From contig NZ_JAPEOX010000001.1 in assembly GCF_026340675.1 (NCBI RefSeq), positions 1,426,001 through 1,490,000 of the forward strand: DNA of 64,000 bases, written 5' to 3'. The notes beneath the pieces were generated by a model that saw nothing but the letters and a program-made list of their open reading frames with translations, did no database searches and was not told the origin of the DNA. The position numbers and the translations under genes are program-made. Below are positions 1 through 9,823 of the stretch, in pieces (positions within the stretch are counted from its first letter, which is position 1; the number at the start of each line of letters is the position of its first letter). Source of the DNA: Streptomyces sp. NBC_01264 (GTDB lineage Bacteria; Actinomycetota; Actinomycetes; Streptomycetales; Streptomycetaceae).

Positions 1-334
1 CCTGGCCGTTGTTGAAGGTCGCCTGGAGTCCGGCGGCCGAGCCGAGGCTGACGGTCTTCTTCACCCAGTCGGTACAGGCGACCTCCATCCCGGTGCCCGG
101 CACACTCGTCCAGCTACCGCCGTCGGGTGCCCAATGCAGGTTGTAGGCAGTCCAGTTGCGGGTCTTGGTGTAGTAGAAGACCGTAGCCGTGCCGTCGCCC
201 GCCGCCACGGCGGCGGGGGCCGCCTCGGCGAGCGAAGCTCCGACGACCGGCAGCGCGGCCGCCAGACTTCCCGCGACGGCCAGAGCCAGGGCAACGGACC
301 GCCCTCCGGGACGTGATCGCGTACGTGATCTCAA
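1..334 (-). CDS. Secreted protein with N-terminal starch-binding (CBM25/26-like) module, partial
   Basis: Only the first 111 codons are in the window; the gene runs off the left edge. I start it at a TTG (332-334) because a GGAG lies six bases upstream and the frame then opens with an Arg-rich n-region, a hydrophobic stretch (about residues 14-35) and an Ala-rich cleavage region, i.e. a Sec or Tat signal peptide. Residues 52-111 look like a CBM25/26 starch-binding module: FYYTKTRNW, a Trp-containing strand (HWAPDGGSW), VPGTGM and a TFNNG motif. Such modules usually sit on extracellular amylases or related glycoside hydrolases, but the catalytic part is outside the window, so the enzyme class is unknown. 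LacI/MalR-like palindromes lie upstream (389-399, 520-543). Confidence 0.75.
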   Translation of the reverse strand, partial: MRSRTRSRPGGRSVALALAVAGSLAAALPVVGASLAEAAPAAVAAGDGTATVFYYTKTRNWTAYNLHWAPDGGSWTSVPGTGMEVACTDWVKKTVSLGSAAGLQATFNNGQ

Positions 335-388
335 GGTCTGCTCCTCGAAGCGGGGCCCAACAGCCCTGCGGCTCCGCGGCATTGAAAA

Positions 389-399
389 CTTGCCGCAAG
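389..399. promoter_or_regulatory. Candidate LacI/MalR-type operator
   Basis: CTTGCCGCAAG is a perfect odd palindrome 55 bp upstream of the starch-binding gene, flanked by AAAA and TTTT so the symmetry nearly continues outward. LacI-family operators are short A/T-flanked palindromes, and CTTGC-type elements are known upstream of Streptomyces amylase and chitinase genes. The link to MalR is inference from the downstream module. Confidence 0.4.
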
Positions 400-519
400 G
401 TTTTGCGGGGAGGTTATCCAGCTGTCACCAGCACGTGAACCCCTCGTGAACCGGAAATCTCACCACCGATCACATCCGGAGGACCCCCAAGGACCCTTTA
501 TGGGGAGAACTGCCGCAAT

Positions 520-543
520 GGCTTGCAGAAATTTTTGCCAGCC
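520..543. promoter_or_regulatory. Second candidate sugar-repressor-type inverted repeat
   Basis: A 24-bp imperfect inverted repeat (GGCTTGCAGAAA paired with TTTTTGCCAGCC, 10 of 12 positions). It carries the CTTGCAG element associated with catabolite control of Streptomyces amylase/chitinase genes. It lies 186 bp upstream of the secreted-protein start and could be a second repressor site or a chance hairpin. Confidence 0.25.
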
Positions 544-1214
544 GGGGCGGCAAAGGGATCGGTCCACGTGGCGTCCGAGCACGGGACCCACAAGTCGACG
601 TGGGCGCCATGCGCACACACCGGGAACCCCGGTCGCCGACCGGGGCCGCGGGCAGCCTGCACCGCCGGGGCCTGCGGACCGGCAGGGTCGGCAGGAGCCT
701 CCGAGAGCCCCGGGGGTCGGCGCACCGTCCAGGCCCTCCGGGCCCGGCGGGGCGGCGGGGCCTGCAGACCGGCAGGGGCGGCAGGGGCCTCCGGGAGCAG
801 CGTGGGCCGACGGACCGACCAGGTCCCCCGAGCGCGGCGGGACCGCCAGGGCCGGCGGGATCAGCCCAAGCAGCGGGGCCGGCAAACCGGCCGAAACCCC
901 CGAGACCAGCGAGACCAGCGGACCGACCAGGCCCTCCGGACCCGGCGGGACCAGCCCGAGCAGCAGGACCGGAGGGCCGCCCGGAGCCTGCGAGGCCGGC
1001 GAGACCTGCCCGAGCGGCGAGGCCGGCGGACCGGCCGGATCCTCCGAGGCCAACGGGACCAACGGACCGATCAGGTCCTCCGGGCGCGGCGGGACCTGCA
1101 GGGTCGGCGGGACCAGCCCGAGCAGCGGGACCGGCATACCGGCCGAAACCCCCGAGGCCGGCGGAAGAGGGGGGCGACCCTCACTGTCACCCCTCCCTTA
1201 GCTCCCTACCCCGG

Positions 1215-1287
1215 CGCTCGCGCTTCGCCGGTCGGCCCGCGTCACGGTCACGGATGCCGACCACCGCCGCCTCCACCAGGGTCGGCG
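1215..1287. repeat. Direct duplicate of the 3' end of the S4 gene (other copy 1707-1779)
   Basis: 73 bp matching 1707-1779 at 67 of 73 positions, in the same orientation and spaced 492 bp. Read on the minus strand both copies encode a VEAAVVGIRDR...KRERR segment. Four of the six differences are synonymous; the others give G to D and T to A. The downstream copy has no S4 domain in front of it, so it looks like a detached gene end rather than a full paralogue. Confidence 0.85.
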
Positions 1288-1510
1288 AAACGGCGGAGCC
1301 GGCCAGGGCCTCCGGGCGCGGTGGGGCTGCGGACCAGGCGTGAGGCCCCGAGAGCGGCGGGAGCGCCGAGGTCGGGGGAGCTTCCGGGGCCTCCAAGGTC
1401 AGCGGGGCTCCGAGGTCGGCCAGAGCGCCCGAGACGGCGGGAGCCCCGGAGACGGCGGGGCGGAGAAGAGCGCCGGAGACGGCCCTCGGGACGGCGGGGA
1501 GCGCCGGAAA

Positions 1511-1540
1511 CGGCCCTTGGGGCCGCGGCCCCAAGGGCCG
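1511..1540. repeat. Perfect 30-bp palindrome
   Basis: The half-site CGGCCCTTGGGGCCG is followed directly by its exact reverse complement, with no loop. It lies beyond the S4 gene stop and next to a second, longer hairpin. It may act as a terminator or cruciform. Confidence 0.85.
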
Positions 1541-1542
1541 CT

Positions 1543-1645
1543 GGCGTCGTCCGGTGCCGTGCCTCGGCGCGCTGCCGGGGCTCCCGCGTACTGGACGTAC
1601 TCGGGAGCCGCGGCAGCGCGGCGAGGCGCGGTGCCGGACGACGCC
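1543..1645. terminator. Very large hairpin (49-bp arms, 5-base loop) downstream of the S4 gene
   Basis: Left arm 1543-1591 and right arm 1597-1645 pair at 43 of 49 positions around the loop TGGAC. It lies 28 bp past the S4 stop (minus strand) and is long enough to halt transcription from either side. No U-run follows. The length is unusual for a terminator, so a decayed small inverted-repeat element is an alternative. Confidence 0.55.
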
Positions 1646-1672
1646 GGCCAGGCAAGATCCGAAAGAGACGGC

Positions 1673-2080
1673 CTAGCGGCCGCCGCGCAGGGTTTCGATC
1701 TCGCGGCGTTCGCGCTTCGTCGGTCGGCCCGCGCCGCGGTCGCGGATGCCGACCACCGCCGCCTCCACCGGGGTCGGCGGCGGCGGGCTGTTGTCGGTCA
1801 GGCATTCCGCGGCCACCGGGGCGCCGACCCGCTTGGACACCGCGCGCCGGACCACCACGATGCGCTCGCGCCCCGCATGGAAGAGCCGTACCTCGTCCCC
1901 GGCCCGTACCGGCTGGGCCGGCTTCGCGCGCTCCCCGTTGACCCGCACGTGTCCCGCCCGGCACGCCGTGGCGGCGATCGCCCGCGTCTTCGTCAGCCGG
2001 ACCGACCAGATCCACACGTCGACCCGCGCCGACCCCGAACCCGACCCCGCGCCCGCACCTGCGGTTCCCTCTTCAGCCAT
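1673..2080 (-). CDS. S4-domain RNA-binding protein (Hsp15/HslR-like)
   Basis: 135 aa. Residues 19-70 form an S4 domain: RVDVWIWSVRLTKTR, then ACRAGHVRVNG, then a basic strand ending in GDEV. Hsp15-type proteins bind RNA, and the E. coli member acts on stalled 50S subunits carrying nascent chains; the same role here is inference. The tail (residues 115-135) is strongly basic (GRPTKRERRE) and is the part duplicated at 1215-1287. The Gly/Ser-rich N-terminus (6-18) looks disordered. ATG start kept. It faces away from the molybdate genes and ends against two large palindromes. Confidence 0.88.
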   Translation of the reverse strand: MAEEGTAGAGAGSGSGSARVDVWIWSVRLTKTRAIAATACRAGHVRVNGERAKPAQPVRAGDEVRLFHAGRERIVVVRRAVSKRVGAPVAAECLTDNSPPPPTPVEAAVVGIRDRGAGRPTKRERREIETLRGGR

Positions 2081-2190
2081 GCCCCGACTCTAGCGAGACG
2101 AGCCGGGCCGCCCGAGTCCCCCGAAGCGGAATCGTTTCGTCGGTTACGACAAGTGCGGCGGTATCTGCCATGGATATCATCCCAATGGAA

Positions 2191-2220
2191 TTGCAAATGC
2201 CTCACATGTGCCCCTACCGT
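2191..2220 (+). promoter_or_regulatory. Candidate promoter for a leaderless HTH-TOBE transcript
   Basis: TTGCAA (2191-2196) and TACCGT (2215-2220) are separated by 18 bp, and the ATG of the next gene begins 8 bases after the -10-like hexamer, so transcription would start at or next to the start codon. No ribosome-binding site precedes that ATG, which fits a leaderless mRNA. Confidence 0.4.
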
Positions 2221-2227
2221 GTCGCAC

Positions 2228-2623
2228 ATGCAGTCCTACACCATCGGTCAGGCGGCCCGCCTTCTGGGCGTCAGCCCGGACACCGCTCGCCGCTGGGCCG
2301 ACGCCGGCCGCGTCGCGACCCATCGCGACGAGGGCGGTCGCCGGCTGATCGACGGACGCGCCCTGGCCGCCTTCTCCATCGAGGTGGCACAGGGGGCCCA
2401 CACCGAGGACGGCGAGACCTACACCTCGGCGCGCAACGCCTTCCCGGGCATCGTCACCGCCGTCAAGCTCGGCGACGTGGCCGCCCAGGTGGAGATCCAG
2501 GCCGGTCCCCACCGCCTGGTCTCCCTGCTGACCCGGGAGGCGGTCGACGAACTCGGACTGCGGGTCGGGATGCGGGCCACCGCCCGCGTGAAGTCGACCA
2601 GCGTGCACATCGACCGCACCTGA
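2228..2623 (+). CDS. Molybdate-responsive HTH-TOBE regulator (ModE-like)
   Basis: 131 aa. Residues 4-50 are a MerR/excisionase-type helix-turn-helix (TIGQAARLLGVSPDTARRW, then GGRRLIDGRAL). Residues 68-130 are one TOBE/Mop domain (ARNAFPGIVTAVKLGDVAAQ ... VHIDRT), a fold that binds molybdate or tungstate. E. coli ModE has a different HTH and two TOBE copies, so this is an actinobacterial variant that would have to dimerise. It lies just upstream of modA on the same strand with a 183-bp gap containing phased 10-bp repeats, so it is a likely regulator of the transporter. ATG 2228 was chosen because the HTH begins immediately; longer frames upstream are low-complexity. Confidence 0.85.
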   Translation: MQSYTIGQAARLLGVSPDTARRWADAGRVATHRDEGGRRLIDGRALAAFSIEVAQGAHTEDGETYTSARNAFPGIVTAVKLGDVAAQVEIQAGPHRLVSLLTREAVDELGLRVGMRATARVKSTSVHIDRT

Positions 2624-2670
2624 CCCCACTCCGCCCCACCCATCCCACCCGTCCCACCCCCGGCGCACCC

Positions 2671-2710
2671 CCGAGGACCGCCGAGTACCGCCGAGTACCG
2701 CTCAGTACGA
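2671..2710. repeat. Four phased 10-bp repeats upstream of modA
   Basis: CCGAGGACCG, CCGAGTACCG, CCGAGTACCG and CTCAGTACGA run head to tail, one helical turn apart, about 100 bp before the modA start. Helically phased repeats can form a regulator-binding array; the adjacent HTH-TOBE protein is the obvious candidate, but this is inference. Confidence 0.5.
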
Positions 2711-2806
2711 CGCGTCCCCACCCGCTCCGCCCGTCACCGGCGCGGGTCACCACCGCGCGGATCCGGCACCAGGCCGGCCGCCGACCCGACCGAGGAGCAC
2801 CAGCTC

Positions 2807-3625
2807 ATGTCCACGTTCCTGCCCCTGAACCGCCGCACCGCCGCGCTCACCCTCTCCGCCGCCCTGCTCGTGCCGGCGCTCGCCGCCTGCGGCAGCAGCG
2901 ACGACAAGAAGGACACCGGCGCCGCTTCCCCGGGCACCTCCGCCTCCGCCGAGCCCAAGGCCGCGAACCTGACGGTGCTCGCCGCAGCCTCCCTGACCGA
3001 CGTCTTCAAGACCGCCGGCGCGGCGTACGAGGAGGCGCACCCGGGCACCAAGATCAACTTCTCCTTCGCCGGTTCGCAGGAGCTCGCCGCCCAGGTCAAG
3101 CAGGGTGCCCCGGCCGACGCGCTGGTCACCGCCGACACCAAGACCATGACCGGCCTGCTGGCGCAGACCAACGACCCGTCGATCATCGCCAAGAACCGTC
3201 TGGTCATCGCCACCGTCAAGGGCAACCCGTTCAAGATCGCCGGCCTCAAGGACCTCGCCAACACCAAGATCAAGGTCGTGCTGGCCGCACCCGAGGTCCC
3301 GGTCGGCCGCTACAGCAAGCAGATCCTCGACGCGCAGAAGATCGAGGTGAAGCCGGTCTCCCAGGAGCCCAACGTCCGCGCCGTGCTGAGCAAGGTCGAG
3401 CTGGGCGAAGCCGACGCCGGTCTGGTCTACAAGACCGACACCCTCAAGTCCGGTGACAAGGTCGCCGTCGTGGAGATCCCGGACGCCGAGAACGCCGTGG
3501 CCTCGTACCCGGCCGCCTCGCTCAAGGGTTCCAAGAACGCCGAGGCCGCGGCCGCGTTCGTGGCCTGGCTGACCACCCCGGAGGCTCAGAAGATCCTCCA
3601 GGACGCGGGCTTCCAGAAGCCGTAA
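2807..3625 (+). CDS. modA: Molybdate ABC transporter substrate-binding lipoprotein
   Basis: 272 aa, the usual ModA length. The N-terminus has a basic-hydrophobic signal ending in a lipobox LAAC, so Cys28 would be lipidated and the protein anchored outside the membrane. The mature part carries ModA hallmarks: LTVLAAASLTDVF, a FAGSQELAAQVKQGAPADAL stretch, and the AGLVYKTD hinge. It captures molybdate (or tungstate) and delivers it to the ModBC protein. An AGGAG lies nine bases before the ATG. A strong hairpin (3652-3700) lies between this gene and modBC and may make modA more abundant than the permease. Confidence 0.95.
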   Translation: MSTFLPLNRRTAALTLSAALLVPALAACGSSDDKKDTGAASPGTSASAEPKAANLTVLAAASLTDVFKTAGAAYEEAHPGTKINFSFAGSQELAAQVKQGAPADALVTADTKTMTGLLAQTNDPSIIAKNRLVIATVKGNPFKIAGLKDLANTKIKVVLAAPEVPVGRYSKQILDAQKIEVKPVSQEPNVRAVLSKVELGEADAGLVYKTDTLKSGDKVAVVEIPDAENAVASYPAASLKGSKNAEAAAAFVAWLTTPEAQKILQDAGFQKP

Positions 3626-3651
3626 CCGCCGGCCGCCGGCCGGGTCCGGCG

Positions 3652-3700
3652 AACGGAGGGGGACCGCCTGGTCCGGGGGGACGGGCGGTCCCCCTCCGTT
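3652..3700 (+). terminator. Strong hairpin between modA and modBC
   Basis: Two 17-base arms (AACGGAGGGGGACCGCC at 3652-3668 and its exact complement at 3684-3700) surround a 15-base loop, 26 bp past the modA stop, with TT following. It could terminate most modA transcripts and leave partial read-through into modBC, a common way of setting binding-protein excess. Confidence 0.8.
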
Positions 3701-3783
3701 TGCCGCCCCCGCATTACGCTTCACACGCCGCCGGAAGTCCGAACTCCCCGGCGGCGTCCCGACATCCCCGGCCAGGAACCCAC

Positions 3784-5751
3784 ATGAGCAGACTCCGTAC
3801 CCGCAGCGCCCGGCCCCCCGTGGCTCTGGCGCTCCCCGCGCTGCTCGCCGTGGCGTTCCTGCTGATGCCGCTCGTCGGCATCCTCAGCCGCACCCAGTGG
3901 CGCGATCTCGGCTCGCACCTCACCAGCCCCGGTGTGGTCGAGGCGCTCCGGCTCTCGCTGATCGTGTCCCTGTGGGCCCTCGGCTTCTCCCTCCTCCTCG
4001 GGGTGCCGCTGGCCTGGCTGCTGGCCCGCGTCGAGTTCAAGGGCAAGGCGCTGGTCCGCTCGCTGGTCCTGCTCCCCATGGTGCTGCCGCCCACGGTCGG
4101 CGGTGTGGCCCTGCTGCTCGGTTTCGGCCGGCGCGGGCTGCTCGGCCCCTGGCTCGAGGGCACCTTCGGCATCACGCTGCCCTTCCACACCTCCGGCGCG
4201 GTCATCGCGGCCACCTTCGTCGCGATGCCCTTCCTCGTGATCAGCCTGGAGGGCGCGCTCGGCGGGCTCAAGCCGAGCTACGAGGAGACCGCCGCCTCCC
4301 TCGGTTCCACCCCGCTGCGCGTGTTCTTCACCGTGACGCTGCCGATGGTGGCGCCGGGCCTGATCGCCGGAGCCGCGCTGACCTGGGCCCGGGCGCTCGG
4401 GGAGTTCGGTGCCACCATCACCTTCGCGGGCAACCTCCCGGGCACCACCCAGACCCTGCCGCTCCAGGTGTACCTGCTGCTCCAGGACCAGCCCGAGGCA
4501 GCCACCTCCGTGTCCCTGCTGCTGCTCGCGATCGCCATGGCCGTACTCGTCGCCCTGCGCGGGAGGTGGACGGGAACCCCCGTCACCCGCAAGGACCCCG
4601 GCGCGGCGGTGCCCCCCGAGGAGCCCGGCGGCCCGGCCCCCGCGGACCCCGTACGGCCCGGGGCTCCGGTCTCCCACGGGGATCCGGTCTCCCCCGGCAC
4701 TCAGGCCGAGGGCGGGCACTGGCCGCTGCACGCCACCGTCACCGGCTACAACGAGCTCACCCTCGACGCCGAACCCGGCACCACCATCGCCGTCGTCGGC
4801 GAGAACGGCGCCGGCAAGACCACCCTGCTACGCGCCCTGCTCGGCCTGACCCCCCGCGCCCACGCCGAACTCCGCCTCGGCGACGCCGACGTGACCGACC
4901 TGCCCCCGCACCGGCGCCAGGTCGCCTGGGTCCCCCAGGACGGGGCGCTGTTCCCGCACCTGAGCGCGCTCGCCAACACCGCGTACGGGCTGCGCGCCCA
5001 CCGGGTGCCCCGGGCCTCCGCCCGGGCGGAGGCCCAGGCCTGGCTGGACCGGCTCGGCGTCGGGCACCTCGCCCACCGCAAGCCCGCCCAGCTCTCCGGC
5101 GGGCAGGCCCAACGCGTGGCGCTGGCCCGCGCGCTGGCCGCCCGCCCGCGCCTGCTGCTCCTCGACGAGCCCCTCGCCGCCCTCGACCAGACCACCCGCG
5201 CCCATGTCCGGCACACCCTGCGCCGGCACCTGTCCGGCTTCGGCGGGGTCTGCCTCATCGTCACGCACGACCCCGTCGAGGCGGTGTCCCTGGCCGACCG
5301 GGTCCTCGTACTCTCCGACGGGCGGACCCTTCAGGACGCCCCGCCCTCCGAGGTGACCCGGCACCCGCGCTCCCCGTGGGTGGCCCGGATGCTGGGGCGC
5401 AACGCCTGGCCCGGTACGGCCTCGGCCGACGGACTGGAACTCGCCGCCGGGGGCCGCCTGGTGGTGGCCGAGGCGCTGCCCGAAGGGGCGCAGGCGCTCG
5501 CGATCATCGCCCCCGAGGCGGTGTCCGTGCACCGGGACCGCCCGGGCGGCAGCCCTCGTAACGTATGGCCCGGCACCGTACGGGAGATCACCTCGGTCGG
5601 CAGCCGCCTGCGCCTGCTGATCGGCTCGGACCAGGCACCCGACCTGGTCGCGGAGATCACCCCCGAGGCGGCCGCCGAACTGGGAATCGTCGACGGCGCC
5701 ACGGTATGGACCAGCGTGAAGGCGACCGAGGTCACCCTCGTACAACTCTGA
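3784..5751 (+). CDS. modB: Molybdate ABC transporter, fused permease and ATPase (ModB-ModC)
   Basis: 655 aa joining two subunits that are separate in E. coli. Residues 10-270 are a ModB-type permease with several membrane helices and an EETAASLGSTPLRVFF coupling loop. A Gly/Pro-rich linker (about 272-310) follows. The ATPase has Walker A GENGAGKT (about 338), signature LSGGQAQRVALARAL (about 436), Walker B LLLLDEP and the switch His in IVTHDPVEA. The C-terminus (about 580-655) has the ModC-type TOBE region. It imports molybdate supplied by ModA. I start at ATG 3784 because the upstream part of the frame is not hydrophobic and the signal-like helix begins here. The symbol refers to the permease half; the ATPase half is ModC-like. 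Confidence 0.93.
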   Translation: MSRLRTRSARPPVALALPALLAVAFLLMPLVGILSRTQWRDLGSHLTSPGVVEALRLSLIVSLWALGFSLLLGVPLAWLLARVEFKGKALVRSLVLLPMVLPPTVGGVALLLGFGRRGLLGPWLEGTFGITLPFHTSGAVIAATFVAMPFLVISLEGALGGLKPSYEETAASLGSTPLRVFFTVTLPMVAPGLIAGAALTWARALGEFGATITFAGNLPGTTQTLPLQVYLLLQDQPEAATSVSLLLLAIAMAVLVALRGRWTGTPVTRKDPGAAVPPEEPGGPAPADPVRPGAPVSHGDPVSPGTQAEGGHWPLHATVTGYNELTLDAEPGTTIAVVGENGAGKTTLLRALLGLTPRAHAELRLGDADVTDLPPHRRQVAWVPQDGALFPHLSALANTAYGLRAHRVPRASARAEAQAWLDRLGVGHLAHRKPAQLSGGQAQRVALARALAARPRLLLLDEPLAALDQTTRAHVRHTLRRHLSGFGGVCLIVTHDPVEAVSLADRVLVLSDGRTLQDAPPSEVTRHPRSPWVARMLGRNAWPGTASADGLELAAGGRLVVAEALPEGAQALAIIAPEAVSVHRDRPGGSPRNVWPGTVREITSVGSRLRLLIGSDQAPDLVAEITPEAAAELGIVDGATVWTSVKATEVTLVQL

Positions 5752-5753
5752 GG

Positions 5754-5768
5754 CGGGGCGTTGCCCCG
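5754..5768 (+). terminator. Short hairpin after modBC
   Basis: CGGGGC-GTT-GCCCCG, a 6-bp stem directly after the modBC stop and without a U-run. A possible weak terminator of the molybdate operon. Confidence 0.35.
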
Positions 5769-5842
5769 GGGTTCCTCGCGCAACCGCTCCGAGCGGGGAA
5801 ACGGGGATGCGAAACCGCAGCCCTGAGGACTACAACAGGGCG

Positions 5843-6346
5843 ATGACCGTCTTCCTCTGTACCGAGTGCGGCACCGCGATCACCCCGGAACTGACCGAGC
5901 TCGCCACCGTCCCCGACGTCTCCGACGACGAGCAGGACCGGGACGCCACGACACGCCGGGCTCCTTCCACCGTTCCGCGGGGCCGGTACGCGATCGATCC
6001 CGAGCCCTGGGGCCATCCCTACGTCGTGCAGGACGATCAGGAAAACCCGAGGCGGGCTCAGTCACGCGGACTTCTGGTCCTTCGTGACGACGGCTTCGTC
6101 ATCTCGGCGGGCAGCAGGCAGACGGTGCTGACGCATCCCGACGCCGCCGCCGGCCTGCTGCCGCTTCCCCACTGGGAGAACAGCAACGGGTGCTGCGGAC
6201 CGACCGGCAACCAGGGGCTCAACCGCGCCTGCGCCTGCGGCGCTCAGGTCGCGACCCTCGCGGCCGACTGCTTCGGGCCCTACGAACTGCACCTCGACCC
6301 GGTGCGGACCTACGCCCACGATCCGAGCGCCGCCGACGAGGCCTGA
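5843..6346 (+). CDS. Cys-rich conserved hypothetical protein
   Basis: 167 aa, not assigned to a family. It opens with FLCTECGTAI, a CxxC knuckle, and has a second Cys cluster near the C-terminus (NGCCGPTGNQGLN, then ACACGAQVATLAADC), so it may bind zinc or another metal. No signal peptide or membrane segment. The GNQGLNRACACG stretch looks like a conserved core. I chose ATG 5843 because the zinc-knuckle frame starts there; upstream residues look like leader read-through. It lies 51 bp before the barstar-like gene and may be co-transcribed with it. Confidence 0.7.
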   Translation: MTVFLCTECGTAITPELTELATVPDVSDDEQDRDATTRRAPSTVPRGRYAIDPEPWGHPYVVQDDQENPRRAQSRGLLVLRDDGFVISAGSRQTVLTHPDAAAGLLPLPHWENSNGCCGPTGNQGLNRACACGAQVATLAADCFGPYELHLDPVRTYAHDPSAADEA

Positions 6347-6397
6347 CGCACGGCCCCAGGCGTCCTCACTCCTCCCCGGGCCGGGCGGCTCCGTATC

Positions 6398-6721
6398 GTG
6401 GGCGCGAAGGTTCTTCAGGCGTTCAGGGGTTGGGTGCGCATCGCAGATCACGCCAGGTGGGGCCGGAGCTTTCCGGTGAACAAGCCGGCCGGTGCCCTGC
6501 TCGGGCCCGGCCGCTACTACGGGTGGGGGTGGGACGCCTTCACGGACTGCCTGTGCGGTGGATTCGCAGTGGCCCCGCCCTTCACCTTGACCTGGCACGC
6601 CTCCGAGGTCGCGCGCCGCGCGCTGGCGGACGTCGTAGAGGATCCGCAGGACGGTCTTTCCTCCTTCGAGGAGATCGTTCGGCTCCTCGAGCGGCGCGGG
6701 GTCACGGTCGTGCTCCGGTGA
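6398..6721 (+). CDS. Barstar-like RNase-inhibitor-family protein
   Basis: 107 aa. The centre matches the barstar fold signature: YYGWGWDAFTDCL, with aspartates at the positions corresponding to barstar Asp35 and Asp39 that contact barnase, followed by PFTLTWHASEVA and a C-terminal half ending LLERRGVTVVLR. Barstar proteins block secreted RNases by occupying the active site and often serve as immunity proteins. No barnase-like gene is adjacent; the upstream gene is an unrelated Cys-rich protein. The GTG start at 6398 is uncertain because no clear ribosome-binding site precedes it and the first 35 residues are not typical of barstar. Confidence 0.72.
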   Translation: MGAKVLQAFRGWVRIADHARWGRSFPVNKPAGALLGPGRYYGWGWDAFTDCLCGGFAVAPPFTLTWHASEVARRALADVVEDPQDGLSSFEEIVRLLERRGVTVVLR

Positions 6722-6790
6722 GCCGCGGGTGCCCGAGCGCATACGGCTCGCGGACGGGCTGAGCCGGCCGGTCGGGTGAGGCCGTGCGTG

Positions 6791-6822
6791 CCGGACCGGG
6801 CGGGCTCGGCCGCCCGGTCCGG
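6791..6822. terminator. Bidirectional hairpin between barstar-like and UvrA-like genes
   Basis: Perfect 13-bp stem CCGGACCGGGCGG / CCGCCCGGTCCGG with a 6-base loop, between the convergent barstar-like gene and the UvrA-like gene, 7 bp from the latter's stop. Confidence 0.85.
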
Positions 6823-6828
6823 ACGCGA

Positions 6829-9219
<2,391 letters not shown>

Positions 9220-9351
9220 CGTGTCTCCATACTGTTGGGCTGACGCCGCTCTGTCGGGCCGGCGCCGCCTGCGCGGTCGCGGCAACGCCCTCCTGTCTAC
9301 CCGATCGGCGGTGTCATCCGGGGCGGCGCCAGGTAAGAGGTGTGGCGGATC

Positions 9352-9777
9352 TCAGCGCGTGCGGGGCTGGTGGAACCGGATCATGTTGCCGGACGGGTCG
9401 CGGAAGGCGCAGTCCCGGACGCCGTACGGCTGGTCGATCGGCTCCTGGAGCACCTCGCCGCCGGCGGCCCGGATGCGTTCGAAGGTGGCGTCGCAGTCGT
9501 CGGTGCGGAAGATGACACCGCGCAGCAGGCCCTTGGCCAGCAGGTCCGTCATGGCCTCCCGGTCGGCGGACGAGGCGTTCGGGTTCGCGACGGGCGGTTC
9601 GAGGACGATGTCCACATCGGGCTGCGCGGGCGATCCGAGGGTCACCCAGCGCATCCCTTCGAAGCCGACGTCGGCCCGGACCTCCAGCCCGAGGACGTCC
9701 CGGTAGAAGGGGAGCGCCGTGTCGTGGTCGTCGACGGCTATGAAGCACTGCGAAAGGTTGATGTCCATGGGTTTCAC
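9352..9777 (-). CDS. VOC-family (glyoxalase/bleomycin-resistance fold) protein
   Basis: 141 aa with two beta-alpha-beta-beta-beta repeats: FIAVDDHDTALPFYRDVLGL near the N-terminus and FERIRAAGGEVLQEP...DCAFRDPSGNMIRF near the end. VOC proteins bind a metal and act as lyases, dioxygenases or drug-binding resistance proteins; the substrate cannot be read from this sequence. A GTG at 9777 or the in-frame ATG at 9768 could be the start; neither has a strong ribosome-binding site. It lies upstream of the UvrA-like gene on the same strand with 132 bp between them. Confidence 0.85.
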   Translation of the reverse strand: MKPMDINLSQCFIAVDDHDTALPFYRDVLGLEVRADVGFEGMRWVTLGSPAQPDVDIVLEPPVANPNASSADREAMTDLLAKGLLRGVIFRTDDCDATFERIRAAGGEVLQEPIDQPYGVRDCAFRDPSGNMIRFHQPRTR

Positions 9778-9823
9778 GCTACGGGCGGGGGGCCGGCCGG
9801 TGCTTCTCCGTTCCTGACCGCTT

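Larger units (their letters stand above)
335..1672. other. Gene-poor, repeat-rich stretch with no convincing CDS
   Basis: About 1.3 kb between the starch-binding gene and the S4 gene. From about 600 to 1190 both strands are open in several frames and translate to degenerate Gly-Pro-Ala or Leu-Pro-Gly repeats, as expected of G+C-rich minisatellite DNA. From 1340 to 1515 a degenerate repeat built on GCCGGAGACGGCGGG recurs. The end of the S4 gene is duplicated at 1215-1287, and 1511-1645 holds two large palindromes. No ribosome-binding site precedes any of the frames. Confidence 0.7.

Noticed and set aside
446..1343. Long open frames with Gly-Pro-Ala or collagen-like repeats
   Set aside because: Several frames on both strands are open at once, none has a ribosome-binding site, and the DNA is a degenerate minisatellite; open frames are expected by composition.
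1187..1534. Minus-strand ORF ending in the copied S4 tail
   Set aside because: Only the tail resembles a protein; the front is repeat-derived and lacks the S4 domain, so it is treated as a detached gene end rather than a gene.
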